In this document: in pieces, positions 29,401 through 37,200 of the stretch
Numbering within the stretch: position 1 is the first letter of the stretch
Layout: each line of letters opens with the position of its first letter
Assembly: GCF_039529295.1 (NCBI RefSeq)
Contig: NZ_BAAAMN010000028.1
Span: 1 to 64,000 of the forward strand
DNA length: 64,000 bases
Reading direction: 5' to 3'
DNA from: Yaniella flava
GTDB lineage: Bacteria > Actinomycetota > Actinomycetes > Actinomycetales > Micrococcaceae
Translations under genes and position numbers: made by a program
Notes under the pieces: generated by a model
What the model was told of the DNA's origin: nothing
The model's database searches: none
The model's input: the letters and a program-made list of their open reading frames with translations, nothing else

Positions 29401-29594
29401 TGACCTTTGGTGTGATATCCGAGAACAGCTCTCATCTGGTGAGCTACGCCGGAGAGTTCCGTCGATTCCTTATTGATGAAGTCTTGGAGCATGACCAGAA
29501 TGTCTTTCCCGAGCGGAAGGCGGTTGTGGTCCTGTCCAGCGGTAGCTCGCAAGAAGATGCGAAGGTTGCCGAGCAACTGCTGGCCACGCTTTGA
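23490..29594 (+). CDS. dnaE: DNA polymerase III alpha subunit, element-encoded, with intein
   Basis: Replicative C-family polymerase of 2034 residues before splicing, 1560 after removal of a 474-residue intein. N-terminal PHP domain: HVHTEHSALDGL (7-18), VTDHGSLGG, GMEAYL. An unusual insertion of roughly 260-300 residues occupies about 165-460, between TGCLASPVAG and EHVFVEIMDHG, where other DnaEs have about 35. Catalytic aspartates are present in GMPDIDLDF and LKMDFLA. An OB-fold region lies near the C-terminus, followed by an acidic/charged tail. ATG 23490 is chosen because PHP similarity begins there and the CCGGACAC box lies 9 bases upstream; the frame is open to 23196. The chromosome presumably has its own dnaE. 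Confidence 0.93.
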   Translation: MAYVPLHVHTEHSALDGLARLDHVAKAISDAGMNAGAVTDHGSLGGLWAFARSAKKHGIKPIPGMEAYLSIGSRHEPETMQFYNDAGMGDATDVVSGRLKRKSYYHLTVLAHNRTGWHNLILMHNESQKTKSGKHPLIDYELLKKYGEGIVVLTGCLASPVAGPAAQTGVIAQLMLDELDLATALGPAINDAELEELESLLWDHLEARPAQRKEFGAHIERIVDRVGERLADDDRDELQQILNEAKDQANEDAVSAAVNDLHDLAERAHPGADDDTLADIEDTVFDAIAAGDANVSEKYLAEIAHTLRGLDIGVLHRDFTHLARPIAQLRSGIIESLAADAVAVIEATDHPVVATHPTIKPDALSVIDQTGETLDTKTVANIVKAIDVIDHGNDRSRTAKQKKADKADLIDMLYGIIEQVYVNELSESLVDGLLFMLGERVRESTALLDSAYQSTETLIDAVGKEHVFVEIMDHGITSEQYAMDHLLPMADHFDLDVVVTNDSHYLDYDDAEAHDAFLAVGVGKSLDTPGRFAFNGSGYHLMSETEVRSINEEDYWQDAVSNTQKFADMVEADTVPEPEMRLPTFALPKGFSSADDYLRHLVEDYAVDRYGDDWRDDDEVVERIDHELSVISDMGFSDYFLITWDIMDFCERNGITTGAGRGCLTADTMVWTEQGYKPLPDIVRGDIVRTHTGQHVPVTQTFVYDVNETLLTIRSWFDGRGNTMTKDHKVLIRKAAVETDKIRLNSGARWGEGFDSEPIWVQAKDVEVGDFVCIPRPTSTGTAPSSFDLADFLPEVAPAGVEFTVTEDEIIESFGVNRSYDHSVRDVSKATGVSRNGLRSLIRAERSATTNGGNNAVLIQENSRSRANRTKLIRHLESVGFSSIAQWIEHTDQCSTVMTSVKRYVTVDHNFLFLLGAWASNGWIRQDSPKVVGFAERRSTADNTIPKMIEKVFGSSITRSNHAQTDLTQWDFRSTPARALIRQLADRYEFTAQTKHLPSWVDDLDIEHKKSLLHGLWWGDGSTGGEYPRWNYSTSSAALMRQVKDLLWAVGAPAGVIEDQRTDDREEFANRSTSWSIRTTENFDGSRMQAGRGAVDDQYIYHRVRSIEERHDVDKVYDFTVPGDHSYMTDSYAVHNSAAGSIVSYILRIVHVCPLDNGLLFERFLERGRVGMPDIDLDFPKYQRWKIYQYVGEKYGYDHVAQIGSFQASKSRAAVRDAARVLTPDAGQIETRQEEDRRRQIFKLGDELAKILESQGGGEPIPFKDLDAMHDSHPQKVEFYNVADSAGETGRQIIELARQMEGITKGLSIHPCGFVISTEPLTDMVPLRPGATEDDPDIIIWDGDMCEDMGLLKMDFLAIQNLDYMDRTFEYLGDQGIELSVRDIPHPNDDDDTVDAAYDLLRQGRTAGLFQLDSTGMTEVVRNVAPNDLNDLSAVVALYRPGPLSAGMPADYASKKRGDKAESYSHLSTDKQEVEWLHEVLGETYQAALYQEQAMLLGRVVAGFDDKQRSTLRRAIGKKSKDLMDQVKGWWFEGAGAEFANENGNVYSPVFSDETAHRVWDFIEGAAAYSFNKSHSAAYGMVAYWTAWLKANHPVEYSAAMLAVSDNEEKRLLVIKDLIAENIPIQAPSVNTSQAGSAPVDGEVHLGLAEIRDVGKAAEKIIAERDENGPFSSLHDVATRVTGITTPALKALIEAGGMDEFGTRRGLLKNLHTAKAVDLPVDETEFGIIERDARQRIVIGTVVGSNTLDSIDLDEVSESLSDHDHGFSLDVHRLDDLDDEVHAVCHVGVVSAYKSFVSRSGRMAKSELSDSGSLPVVIFNEGYREMMRSSQEPNIGDLMVVSGQVKANTWVNDEGEEQSTQEILASRVWLPDDPTKVAEEPWQTSMLADAIDDAGELDDGRNDEQDGLDENDEPEETPVKVAASDRGDHQEKVHQKDQEKKAGDEQEPEVEQHDLQVTASDGWIVYFLSKLTFGVISENSSHLVSYAGEFRRFLIDEVLEHDQNVFPERKAVVVLSSGSSQEDAKVAEQLLATL
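25476..26897 (+). other. Intein in DnaE (474 residues) with homing-endonuclease domain
   Basis: Begins with Cys1 (CLTADTMVWT) directly after GRG of the polymerase and ends AVHN before Ser+1 of SAAGS, a highly conserved active-site loop. Splicing blocks are complete: TKDH (block B), VYDFTVPGDHSYMTD (block F) and terminal His-Asn. A DOD-type LAGLIDADG endonuclease is present: the first motif reads LLGAWASNGW, with Asn at the usual catalytic Asp position, and the second LLHGLWWGDGS keeps Asp. Splicing is likely intact; nuclease activity may be weakened or lost. Confidence 0.92.
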
Positions 29595-29613
29595 ACTACT
29601 GATTTCAACACCA

Positions 29614-29649
29614 CAGGCTGTCACCCGAGATAGATGACAGCCTGTTTTT
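29614..29649 (+). terminator. Terminator of dnaE
   Basis: A 10-bp inverted repeat (29614-29623 with 29635-29644) followed by TTTTT, 19 bases after the dnaE stop. Confidence 0.85.
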
Positions 29650-29663
29650 CGTTGCAAAGAAGT

Positions 29664-29984
29664 CTAGATGAGGTTGAGGCCCTGGGCTATGGCAATAACA
29701 GTACGGCATGGATAGCGCACGTGGGCGGCGGTGCAGGCTTGGCAGCAGTACTTGCCTGTTGGCCCCCACACGACGCGCTGATGGACATTCAGCACCTCTT
29801 TGAGCGCAACTCTCAGGGCATGGGAACCGCCGTATGCTGCAACAGCATCAGTGAACTGATGTGGCCTCTATGGGGTGACATGGGCAGTGGCACAGGCGCT
29901 GCGTGTCGTTGATCCCCTCGATGCTCTGACTGCAATCAAAATGTGCTCCCGTATGGCAGCTGATACTGGCGTCCCTTTGGGCAT
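29664..29984 (-). pseudogene. Small zinc-finger-like gene with in-frame amber codon
   Basis: The frame starts at ATG 29984, overlapping the upstream stop by one base (TAATG), and would run 106 codons to TAG 29664. A TAG interrupts it at 29868-29870 (codon 39). Downstream of the amber codon the frame stays protein-like and ends with a Cys-rich motif, YCCQACTAAHVRYPCRT, the same CxxC...YPC theme as in the genes at 30363 and 55024. The downstream part lacks its own ATG or good GTG start. It may be a recent nonsense mutation, an amber readthrough, or a sequencing error. Confidence 0.55.
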
Positions 29985-30373
29985 TACTCTGGGGCATCGT
30001 GGTGGTCTTTGCTGTTTGCTTCGATGGCATCGGCGGCCTCGTCGATGAGCTTGACGATGGCTGCACGAAGATTGCTGCCAAATGGCTTGTAGAAGTCTTG
30101 GATTTTCTGAGCGGCCTCGCGTAGGTATTGCACATCGGAGGCGTCTGCGGTGAGTTGTTTTGGGCCGTGCGGCACATGTGGTCGCGGGATGATAACGTGA
30201 TCGTCAGCATCGACGGTGATGGTGGCCGTTGCTCGGCGTTCAAACGTTTTGGCGCGCTGAATTTCAGCGTCATCCATCTCGTAAACTTCGCGGTAGCTCA
30301 GAGGGTCCACGTCGTCGATGAGCTCGATCATTTCTGTTGCTACAGCAGCCTTGATATATTTGTCAGATCGCAT
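29984..30373 (-). CDS. Hypothetical protein
   Basis: A 129-residue, acidic, mostly helical protein without a motif I recognise. Its start overlaps the end of the 30363 gene by 11 bases and its stop overlaps the next start, so the five genes from 31791 down to 29664 form a tightly coupled operon. No membrane segment or signal peptide. It may be a phage-type accessory protein; function unknown. Confidence 0.65.
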   Translation of the reverse strand: MRSDKYIKAAVATEMIELIDDVDPLSYREVYEMDDAEIQRAKTFERRATATITVDADDHVIIPRPHVPHGPKQLTADASDVQYLREAAQKIQDFYKPFGSNLRAAIVKLIDEAADAIEANSKDHHDAPE

Positions 30374-30791
30374 GGCGTTCCTTGTTTTTGTTGAGTCGTT
30401 CGATGATTTCTGCGGTTTTGCAGGGGTATGGCACTTTGCATGTGGCGCACTGTGGGTTGATTGGTCCGCCTCCGTCTAGGCATCTTTCCCATGCGATTTG
30501 GTGCTGGTCATAAATTGACTGGAGTGCGCTGTCGTATCTTTTCAGCCGGCGTTCCGTGGCTATTTGATCTTTCTTGATCGCCTCTGCAATATGTGGCTGC
30601 TGCACCATGGGTTCGACAACCGAGTCTTGCTCAACTGAGACGACTACTTCGTGCAGTACGACACCGGCGTCTACAATGAATGCGGCTTGTGTTTGGGCTG
30701 AAAGATCATCCCACGGTGTGACCAGGATTTGGTCGGCCAACGCTTTGGCAGCGGCTTCTACGGCGGCTGGGTTACGAAGTGGGTTGGGCAT
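30363..30791 (-). CDS. Hypothetical protein with C-terminal YPC zinc motif
   Basis: A 142-residue protein, largely helical, ending in QCATCKVPYPCKTAEII. This CxxC...YPCxT tail is shared with the genes at 29664 and 55024 and is common in small proteins of actinobacteriophages; it probably binds zinc. The start overlaps the upstream gene by 20 bases. Function unknown. Confidence 0.7.
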   Translation of the reverse strand: MPNPLRNPAAVEAAAKALADQILVTPWDDLSAQTQAAFIVDAGVVLHEVVVSVEQDSVVEPMVQQPHIAEAIKKDQIATERRLKRYDSALQSIYDQHQIAWERCLDGGGPINPQCATCKVPYPCKTAEIIERLNKNKERHAI

Positions 30792-31110
30792 TGTGATGGT
30801 CCAATCGTTGGAGAAGTTTGAGGGCGTCTGGGTCGTCTATCCGTGCGCCGCTACCAGCGTTATTGTGCGCCCATTCGCGTGCATCATCTCCGGTGACACC
30901 GCCACCAAGGTAGTCGTAGAAGTCATCTCTGAAACACTTGTTGACTACACTGAGGCAGATTTCTAGGCAGCATTTGAAGACGCTAAAATCCCCACCATCA
31001 ACTGCAACTGTGCGGGAGTATTGATCGCCTGCTTTAATACCTGGTCCACAGACCTCGCAGAGATGATTTTGGCGTGCAACGGGGTATGTGGTGTCTATGG
31101 TGGTGAACAT
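30772..31110 (-). CDS. Hypothetical zinc-binding protein
   Basis: A 112-residue protein with HLCEVCGPGIKAGDQY near residue 17, the knuckle often seen in phage and plasmid zinc-ribbon proteins, and a second cysteine cluster (KCCLEICLSVVNKC). Histidines near the C-terminus could complete a site. In the coupled operon running to 29664. No known function. Confidence 0.7.
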   Translation of the reverse strand: MFTTIDTTYPVARQNHLCEVCGPGIKAGDQYSRTVAVDGGDFSVFKCCLEICLSVVNKCFRDDFYDYLGGGVTGDDAREWAHNNAGSGARIDDPDALKLLQRLDHHNAQPTS

Positions 31111-31113
31111 CGG

Positions 31114-31791
31114 TCATCCCTTTGCCATGTGTCTCGAAGCTAGATACGTCCGAACGCCGGCGAGGATGACCGCCAGGCTGTATTCGTAATGAAAATCATT
31201 GGTGTCCCACATGCCGTGGCCAGTGTTAACATAGTGACCTCGCGGGGCATCGATATAGGCCAGGGCGTGCAGCACATCAGCTTCGTCCATGATGCTTGCT
31301 AGCGGTGAGTCGCTGAGCAACCAACGGCCCAGTGACTCCCACCATTCGGTCGTCTGGTCATGATCTAGGGTCCGGCTACGCCGCCAGAAATCCCCTAGCA
31401 ACCATTTTTTAAAATGCAGATCGTTATAACCGAAGACATCGTTTGGGTGCATAGATTTCAATTTCTCAGCCCAGTATCCGGGGTTCACTTGTCGGTCGAA
31501 TAGCGGCAGCATGTCATCGGGTCCGGCGGCAAAAGTGAAGCTGCCCCGCTCCCCTGCAATCGTGAGGTATTTTGGCCAGGTGATGATGTCATAACGGCTC
31601 CTGTTGTCCCGCGTGTCGGTGACTTGCAAGTGCCGGTAGGGTCCGTCGTCGCGCACTACGTCGAGGATGTGCTTCCCGTTGCCTATCTCGGAGTTGAACA
31701 GGTCGAGCAGCGAGGTGTAGGGTGCCCGATTCATGTGATCGCAGTATGCTAAGTCGTCGGTGGTCAAAGGCTGGATGATGTGTCGTGTCAT
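31114..31791 (-). CDS. Hypothetical phage-type protein
   Basis: A 225-residue soluble protein rich in aromatic residues, with no recognisable motif. ATG 31791 overlaps the upstream TGA (TGATG), so it is translationally coupled to the 31791-32447 gene. No membrane segments. I cannot assign a role. Confidence 0.65.
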   Translation of the reverse strand: MTRHIIQPLTTDDLAYCDHMNRAPYTSLLDLFNSEIGNGKHILDVVRDDGPYRHLQVTDTRDNRSRYDIITWPKYLTIAGERGSFTFAAGPDDMLPLFDRQVNPGYWAEKLKSMHPNDVFGYNDLHFKKWLLGDFWRRSRTLDHDQTTEWWESLGRWLLSDSPLASIMDEADVLHALAYIDAPRGHYVNTGHGMWDTNDFHYEYSLAVILAGVRTYLASRHMAKG

Positions 31792-32447
31792 CAGAAATCC
31801 TCATCGTCTTCTGGTTCGGCTATGCCGCTGAACCACGGCGCAATCTGGGCGATGCTCTGCATCATGTGGTGGGTGTTCACTGTCTCAGCACCATTGGTAA
31901 TAGCCGTATCTCCCAGCTTTCCCCCTTGCGTGTTGAAGAGGTAATTGCGTGAAACGGGTGCTGAAGTTGATCTGTGACTGGGGTGGCCGGTGGTGTTGTA
32001 GAAATAGTTGCTGGCTGACACTTCGTAGGACTGCCCGGTATCGAACCGTAAGCCTCGGAAAGAGTGTTCTGGTCGCAGGGTTCGCTGAACGTCCCAGCCG
32101 CGGTGCACGGCATCGAAGATTTGCTCATCGAGTGCGGTGAAGTCACTCTTGTGACAGGTGTCCTGACGGTCAATCCACGACATGATGTCTTGACGACCGG
32201 TGAGTTCGGTGGTCAAGATGTAGGGCAGCGAATCAGGTGACGCTTCGATCATGGCACTGGCATTGTCCTGCCGATTGTTGCAGCGTTCGTGGGCTGCCAA
32301 GTGCATGATCCAACCGTCGGGCGCGGTGTCGTCACTGTCGTATGCCAGGTGCCCAAGACGGACCAGCTCAAAACCGTGCTTTATCGCGTGACGAGCTATT
32401 TCGAGTAGATCATTCAGATGCTGGAAGGAGACAGGGTTTTGGCTCAT
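31791..32447 (-). CDS. Hypothetical protein
   Basis: A 218-residue soluble protein starting MSQNPVSFQHL. I place the start at ATG 32447, five bases after the upstream stop; the open frame extends to 32642 but that part lies inside the upstream gene and looks like its shadow. AAGG is adjacent. No family recognised. Member of the operon that begins with the kinase gene at 33665. Confidence 0.65.
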   Translation of the reverse strand: MSQNPVSFQHLNDLLEIARHAIKHGFELVRLGHLAYDSDDTAPDGWIMHLAAHERCNNRQDNASAMIEASPDSLPYILTTELTGRQDIMSWIDRQDTCHKSDFTALDEQIFDAVHRGWDVQRTLRPEHSFRGLRFDTGQSYEVSASNYFYNTTGHPSHRSTSAPVSRNYLFNTQGGKLGDTAITNGAETVNTHHMMQSIAQIAPWFSGIAEPEDDEDF

Positions 32448-32451
32448 ACCT

Positions 32452-32922
32452 TCACAGATCCGTTTCCGGGAATTTCTTGTCAGCGGCCCGATATGCCAGT
32501 CGCAGCACCACATCTTGGGCCAGTGGTTCGGGGTGCTTGTTGACGATGGCCTTCTTGATAACTTCGATGGAGCCGTCGTCGTGAATCTTCCACAGTCCAC
32601 ACCCATGCGGGGCCATGACGTTGAGATGGTGCGGTACCGCATAGATGAATCGGTGGGTAACCCGCTGCCATGGTCGGCGCTTCTGCTGGGTGTCCAGATG
32701 GTAGTCAGACGCAGAGATTTTCACCTCGATAGCGGTGCGTTGATACGACTCGAACATCAGTGCATCAATGCGACGAAACGGTTTGTGGCCATCGGTGCGT
32801 TTGTCTGGGCTTGGTCGGTGATCCCAGTCGTGCCAGTACGGGTCGTTGATGCTGATCTCAGGCACCATCACGGCACGCGGATATTTGGCGTCAATGGCAC
32901 CAAGAATGAAACCGGCGTCCAT
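32452..32922 (-). CDS. MmcB-like PD-(D/E)XK nuclease-fold protein
   Basis: A 156-residue protein resembling the MmcB/YdaT-type DNA repair nuclease family: FRRIDALMFESYQRTAIEVKIS supplies the D...ExK core of a PD-(D/E)XK fold (about residues 50-70), followed by HRFIYAVPHHL. Related proteins are common in actinophages. Its ATG overlaps the dNMP kinase stop by one base. Role in element DNA repair is inferred from fold and context. Confidence 0.7.
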   Translation of the reverse strand: MDAGFILGAIDAKYPRAVMVPEISINDPYWHDWDHRPSPDKRTDGHKPFRRIDALMFESYQRTAIEVKISASDYHLDTQQKRRPWQRVTHRFIYAVPHHLNVMAPHGCGLWKIHDDGSIEVIKKAIVNKHPEPLAQDVVLRLAYRAADKKFPETDL

Positions 32923-33665
32923 TATGCACGCACCTTGGCGATCACTCTGTCGATGCTGGCGTGAAGGTCACTCAGGTCACCGTCATTGACGATCACTTCA
33001 TCAATTAACTCATCGGCAACACCTTGCTCCGAAGCGTGGCCATCGACCGGTTGGCTGGTTAGCGAAGGTCGGTCAACCCGCACCATGATGCCACCGGCAT
33101 CCCGAACAGCTTGCGCTTCGTTATCGAACCGGCAGTCGGAGATCACTACTGATTTTCCACGGTCCCGCAGTTTCTCCACAGTGTCCATCGCCGTATCCAC
33201 CCAAATAGTGTCGCTGACCAGCTGTCGGCCAATTTCTGTACCGATGATCTGTTGGAGTCGCCGAATTTCCGCGGCAGCCTCTGGCGCGATGTCCTTGGAG
33301 TCTTCTTTGAGACGATCCCAGTTTCCGTCCACCCGAGCCAACACATCAGCCATACGATGGTCACCGCTCAACAGGGGGTCGAGTCTACGCACAGCCATCG
33401 TGACGTGTGACGATCTGATAGGCGCAACGGTATTGACAGTAAAAGCCTTGCCGATGCGATGCTCTAAGGTTTGTATTTCAGCAAAGAGTTGGCTCACCCG
33501 TTGATCTTCTGTTGGCCTGGTGACATACGGATTCAGATCGGCCAGTACCCGTTTGACCGGATCGGCGAACGCGACGCGGACGAAACCGTGATGGCCTACG
33601 AGTTGGAGTGCGGCACTGTCTTTACCGCTGCGCTTTAGGCCGGTCAGACCGACGAGCTGTGTCAT
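32922..33665 (-). CDS. Deoxynucleoside monophosphate kinase (phage type)
   Basis: P-loop kinase of the phage dNMP kinase group, phosphorylating dNMPs to dNDPs with ATP. Walker A GLTGLKRSGKD is at residues 6-16; VISDCRFDNEAQAVRDAGG near 165 matches the conserved D-R-F-x-N-E segment of this family. About 247 residues. ATG 33665 is used; a TTG two codons upstream is possible. Together with the element's thymidylate synthase it suggests the element adjusts nucleotide pools. Confidence 0.78.
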   Translation of the reverse strand: MTQLVGLTGLKRSGKDSAALQLVGHHGFVRVAFADPVKRVLADLNPYVTRPTEDQRVSQLFAEIQTLEHRIGKAFTVNTVAPIRSSHVTMAVRRLDPLLSGDHRMADVLARVDGNWDRLKEDSKDIAPEAAAEIRRLQQIIGTEIGRQLVSDTIWVDTAMDTVEKLRDRGKSVVISDCRFDNEAQAVRDAGGIMVRVDRPSLTSQPVDGHASEQGVADELIDEVIVNDGDLSDLHASIDRVIAKVRA

Positions 33666-33692
33666 ATGCAAGGTTCTTTCGTGGAAGGTTGA

Positions 33693-34247
33693 CTACGAGC
33701 TTTTGCCCTGGGCGGCGTCGGAGCTGGTGGCCGTCACAAAGGTGTCACCGACGCGGATGGCGATGTCCAGAACATCAATGCGAGAGTGCTTGCTGGTGAG
33801 CATCCTGTGGAGATGCTGTGCAACGGTGCTCATCGCGACCACAGCCTCGTCCATGCCGTATTCATCGACGACTTGGTAGACCAGGTCGCGGTAGCTTTCA
33901 TCGATGAACCAAGTTGAACTGTCGGTATTGATCATGCTCAGACCAAGCAGTAGTTCATCTGGCTCATCATCAATACCGGCGTATGGCACAGCTTTGAGAC
34001 GTTCGCGACGCAGCTTGGGCATGACCTGTTTCATAGAGGCCCCGTACTGGTGTGCAAATGCCTCCATGATGATCGACAGCGCAAGGGAACCATGGTAGAT
34101 GGACTGTTGCACGTCGTTCTTTTCTAAGGTGACTTTGATTTCACCCTGGTTACGCAGCGATGTAATCCATGTGCCCAGCCAGGAGTCCACGCCTTTGCGG
34201 TCGGTCTTGGACACGGAGGGGTTGAAAATGTTGAGTAAGTTCTTCAT
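33693..34247 (-). CDS. Hypothetical protein, predicted leaderless gene
   Basis: A 184-residue soluble protein with no recognised domain. Its ATG is 9 bases after a CCGGACAC box and no strong Shine-Dalgarno sequence lies between, in line with a leaderless transcript. It starts a group that continues into the kinase gene at 33665. Position beside the FtsK/TraB-like gene may be relevant, but I cannot assign a function. Confidence 0.65.
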   Translation of the reverse strand: MKNLLNIFNPSVSKTDRKGVDSWLGTWITSLRNQGEIKVTLEKNDVQQSIYHGSLALSIIMEAFAHQYGASMKQVMPKLRRERLKAVPYAGIDDEPDELLLGLSMINTDSSTWFIDESYRDLVYQVVDEYGMDEAVVAMSTVAQHLHRMLTSKHSRIDVLDIAIRVGDTFVTATSSDAAQGKSS

Positions 34248-34256
34248 ACCCAGTCA

Positions 34257-34264
34257 GTGTCCGG
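34257..34264 (-). promoter_or_regulatory. CCGGACAC box, gene at 34247
   Basis: Nine bases before the ATG at 34247, oriented toward it, in the 30-base gap after the FtsK-like gene. Confidence 0.6.
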
Positions 34265-34277
34265 CGCGTTGCCCAAC

Positions 34278-37200
34278 CTAGAACTCTAAGTCGAGCTGCA
34301 TTTCTCCCAGATCGCGCTCAACCGTTTGGGTTTCTTCAGCTTCGATGTGCCGTGCTTCGGTGAGTGTTTCGGGGCGGTGGACGTGATGCTGCCATTCGGG
34401 ACGGTCTGCCGGGGGCCATATTTCGATGCGTTCAGCCAAATATTCTCGTAGAGCAGGCTGCTCCCCAGGTTCATACCAGCTTTGGATAATGGAGGCCTTT
34501 GCTGCGGTAACTGGCTCCCAGAGTCCGCGTCCTGGTGCGATCTTCTCACCCAGGTTCGGTGCATCATAGGGGTTGCGTAAAGCCACCTGACGGTCCGCCA
34601 GCGTCGTTTGACCAAGGATGCCGCGTGCGAGGTTGGTCTTTAAATCTCCGGCGCCAGGAATGCTGTCTAACACCTTGGAGCTCAGACGCTGGGTGCCCAA
34701 CAGTAGGGTAATCTCTACAGAGCGCGCTTCACGAGCGATACGGCCAACCAGTTCACCGATAACCTGCTTCTGTGCGTTGAGACGCAGCAGTTGTTCACGT
34801 GCCATTTCGGCTTCAGGGTTTTCGGATTTTGGCTGGGGCTTCTCCTGCTCCATCAGCGAGGTGAACTCATCTAACACCAGCAGAACGCGGGGTGGGCGAA
34901 CATCGTCTGGCAAATTCGATAGCTTCTCGACCCCATGCTCGGTGACCAGTTGCTTTCGCAGGCCAACCTGCTCATAGACATGGCGCATGATGGCAGCAGC
35001 CTCGTAGACATCTCCGGTCATCCCGGCCACATAGTCTTTGGCAAACATGAAGTCCGCGCCGCCCTTAGTTGGGTCCAGGACGTAGACCAGCATCCCTTGG
35101 GTTAAGGCGGCATAGATGATGTTTTGGATGGTGATGGATTTACCGGAGCCGGTGGTACCCGAGAACAGTACGTGCGGGTCAGTGCCAGGGTTCCACCAAA
35201 TCGTTTCACCATAGAGGCCAGTGGCGATAGGAAAGCCGCCCTCGGCCTGGTCCACGATGTCATAGTCAACCAAGGCAGGAAACGGCATCGGGTCAGTCTC
35301 AGAGATGACCAGCTCTATCTCGGAGGGGTTGCGTGATTCTGCCATTTGCGGTTGGACAAAGAAATTGGCTGAGATTGATTCCAGCTTGTTGCGTCGAGCG
35401 GTGAACGATTCAAGCGACAGCCCGGTTCCCAGCAGTGAGAAGGTTTTGACCTCAATCTTGTCGTTATCCTCAACGGTCTCCGATGAGATCAGCTGCGGCA
35501 TGGTGCCAGATTCTGATTTGATACCGGCGTCGGTGAAGATTTGCTCCCATTCCATGGCATCAATGTCTTGTTTGGCGCGCTTGGTCAACTCCACACGATC
35601 CGGGTGTGTGCCAGCAATGATTCGCACACCCTCGATGTCTTCTCGTACTCGAAGGTATTCAACAGACCAGACGCTGCGCAGCTGACTGGCTTTACGTCGA
35701 ATATCTGCCAGGGTCACCCCGCCATAGAGCCTGATGCGTAGCTGCCACAGGTGGGACCGGGAGCCAGGTGCGCTCATAGGGCGCGCGTTGATGAGTTCAG
35801 GACGCTCTAGTTTGGCATCGGCGAACCCTTTGTTCACCAGGTCAGCTAGCACCCACTCTGGGGCCTTGGAGCCTTGTGCAGGGCGTATATCTTCCATGGA
35901 TCGTGGCACTGGCTGTGAAGCTCTACGGATGGTGAAAGCTTGGCGATGTCGTTCCGCTGGCCGGGACGCGCTGGGGTCATGGAATCCGGTCAGTGAGACG
36001 AAGGGGAATGCAGACAAAGCGTTTGCGATCTGTGACTCAAACGGGAAGAAGTCTTTTTCAATCGTCATACCGTTGCGCATCACGAAGGCTAATTGTTCAA
36101 CTTCGATCCCCTCGGCAAGCTCTTGGACGCTTTGAGTCTGCCACTCTGGTCTTGGCGGATTGACCCCCTGTTTCAAAGCGTCAGCAAAACGCTGATTCCA
36201 CCATTGCTCGCCTAAAAGCTCCTCGATCTTTTGATCATTGAGTCCAGAATTTTCCATGAACTTAGCACCGTCGAAGGTGCCAACATACAGTGCGCCGGCA
36301 AAGTCGTTGAAGCGGTGGTCACCCAGCACCTCAACACCAATTCGACCAGCAGCAGGCTCTAACATCCCGGCAATCTCAGATGGCGGTGCACCGGTGAAAT
36401 CTACGAAAAACACCTGGTGTTCTGAGTCATCGGTGGTGATTGGGTCGTGTGCCAGCGGCATGATGCGCATGGCAGTTTCATCTGAAGCCTGGGCAAAGAT
36501 CACCCGCAGCAACGTTTCCACGGTGTCGCTATCTGTTTCGGCGTCAGCGATGGATGGTACGGCTTCTGGGTCTTGGATTTCGAGGATGTCGAAACGCAAT
36601 GCATCAACGGTGCCGGGACGAGGATTACCCGAGGCGTCCATTTGTTCCACCGGCGCCAGCGCAACGGATGACGAGCCGCCCATCGTCGAGGCGATCTTGT
36701 CTCCCATCTTCAACGCCGCGTCACTACCGCCAATGCGCACGTTGGACTGGAATTGGTACGTTACTATCGGGCATTCTTGGGTGCCGTGCTCGATGATGTC
36801 CAGCAGGCGTGGTGGTGGGTCTTGCTTCAGCGCTTTGAAACGCTCATCCCACTGGTGACGTGCTTCAACAACTTTGCGCCAGTGCGTCATAGCCTGGTGC
36901 CGGGCGGCTGGATAGGTGCCTGCCATGAGGCCGGAGACCACTGTGAGTAGCAGCGTGAGACCGGTATTCCAGAAGGACTGCTCCATGGCGAACGGGCTGA
37001 CAATGATGGCAGCGATACCGCCCAACGCCGCCGGTGCAATGATCAGGTGTGGGGATTTTTTGGCTACCGTGACGGCATCGGTGAGGCGGGTGCCTGGTGA
37101 AATGTCCTGTGGGTCGATGCTCATGCGCTTGGCGTATGACAAGGCCAGCAGTGTCAGGGTCACCGCTATTGCGTTAAGCAGATGGAAAGTATCGACAATG

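Noticed and set aside
29848..30273. Second long frame over the 29984-30373 gene
   Set aside because: It is the shadow of the coupled gene in another frame, with erratic proline/serine-rich composition.
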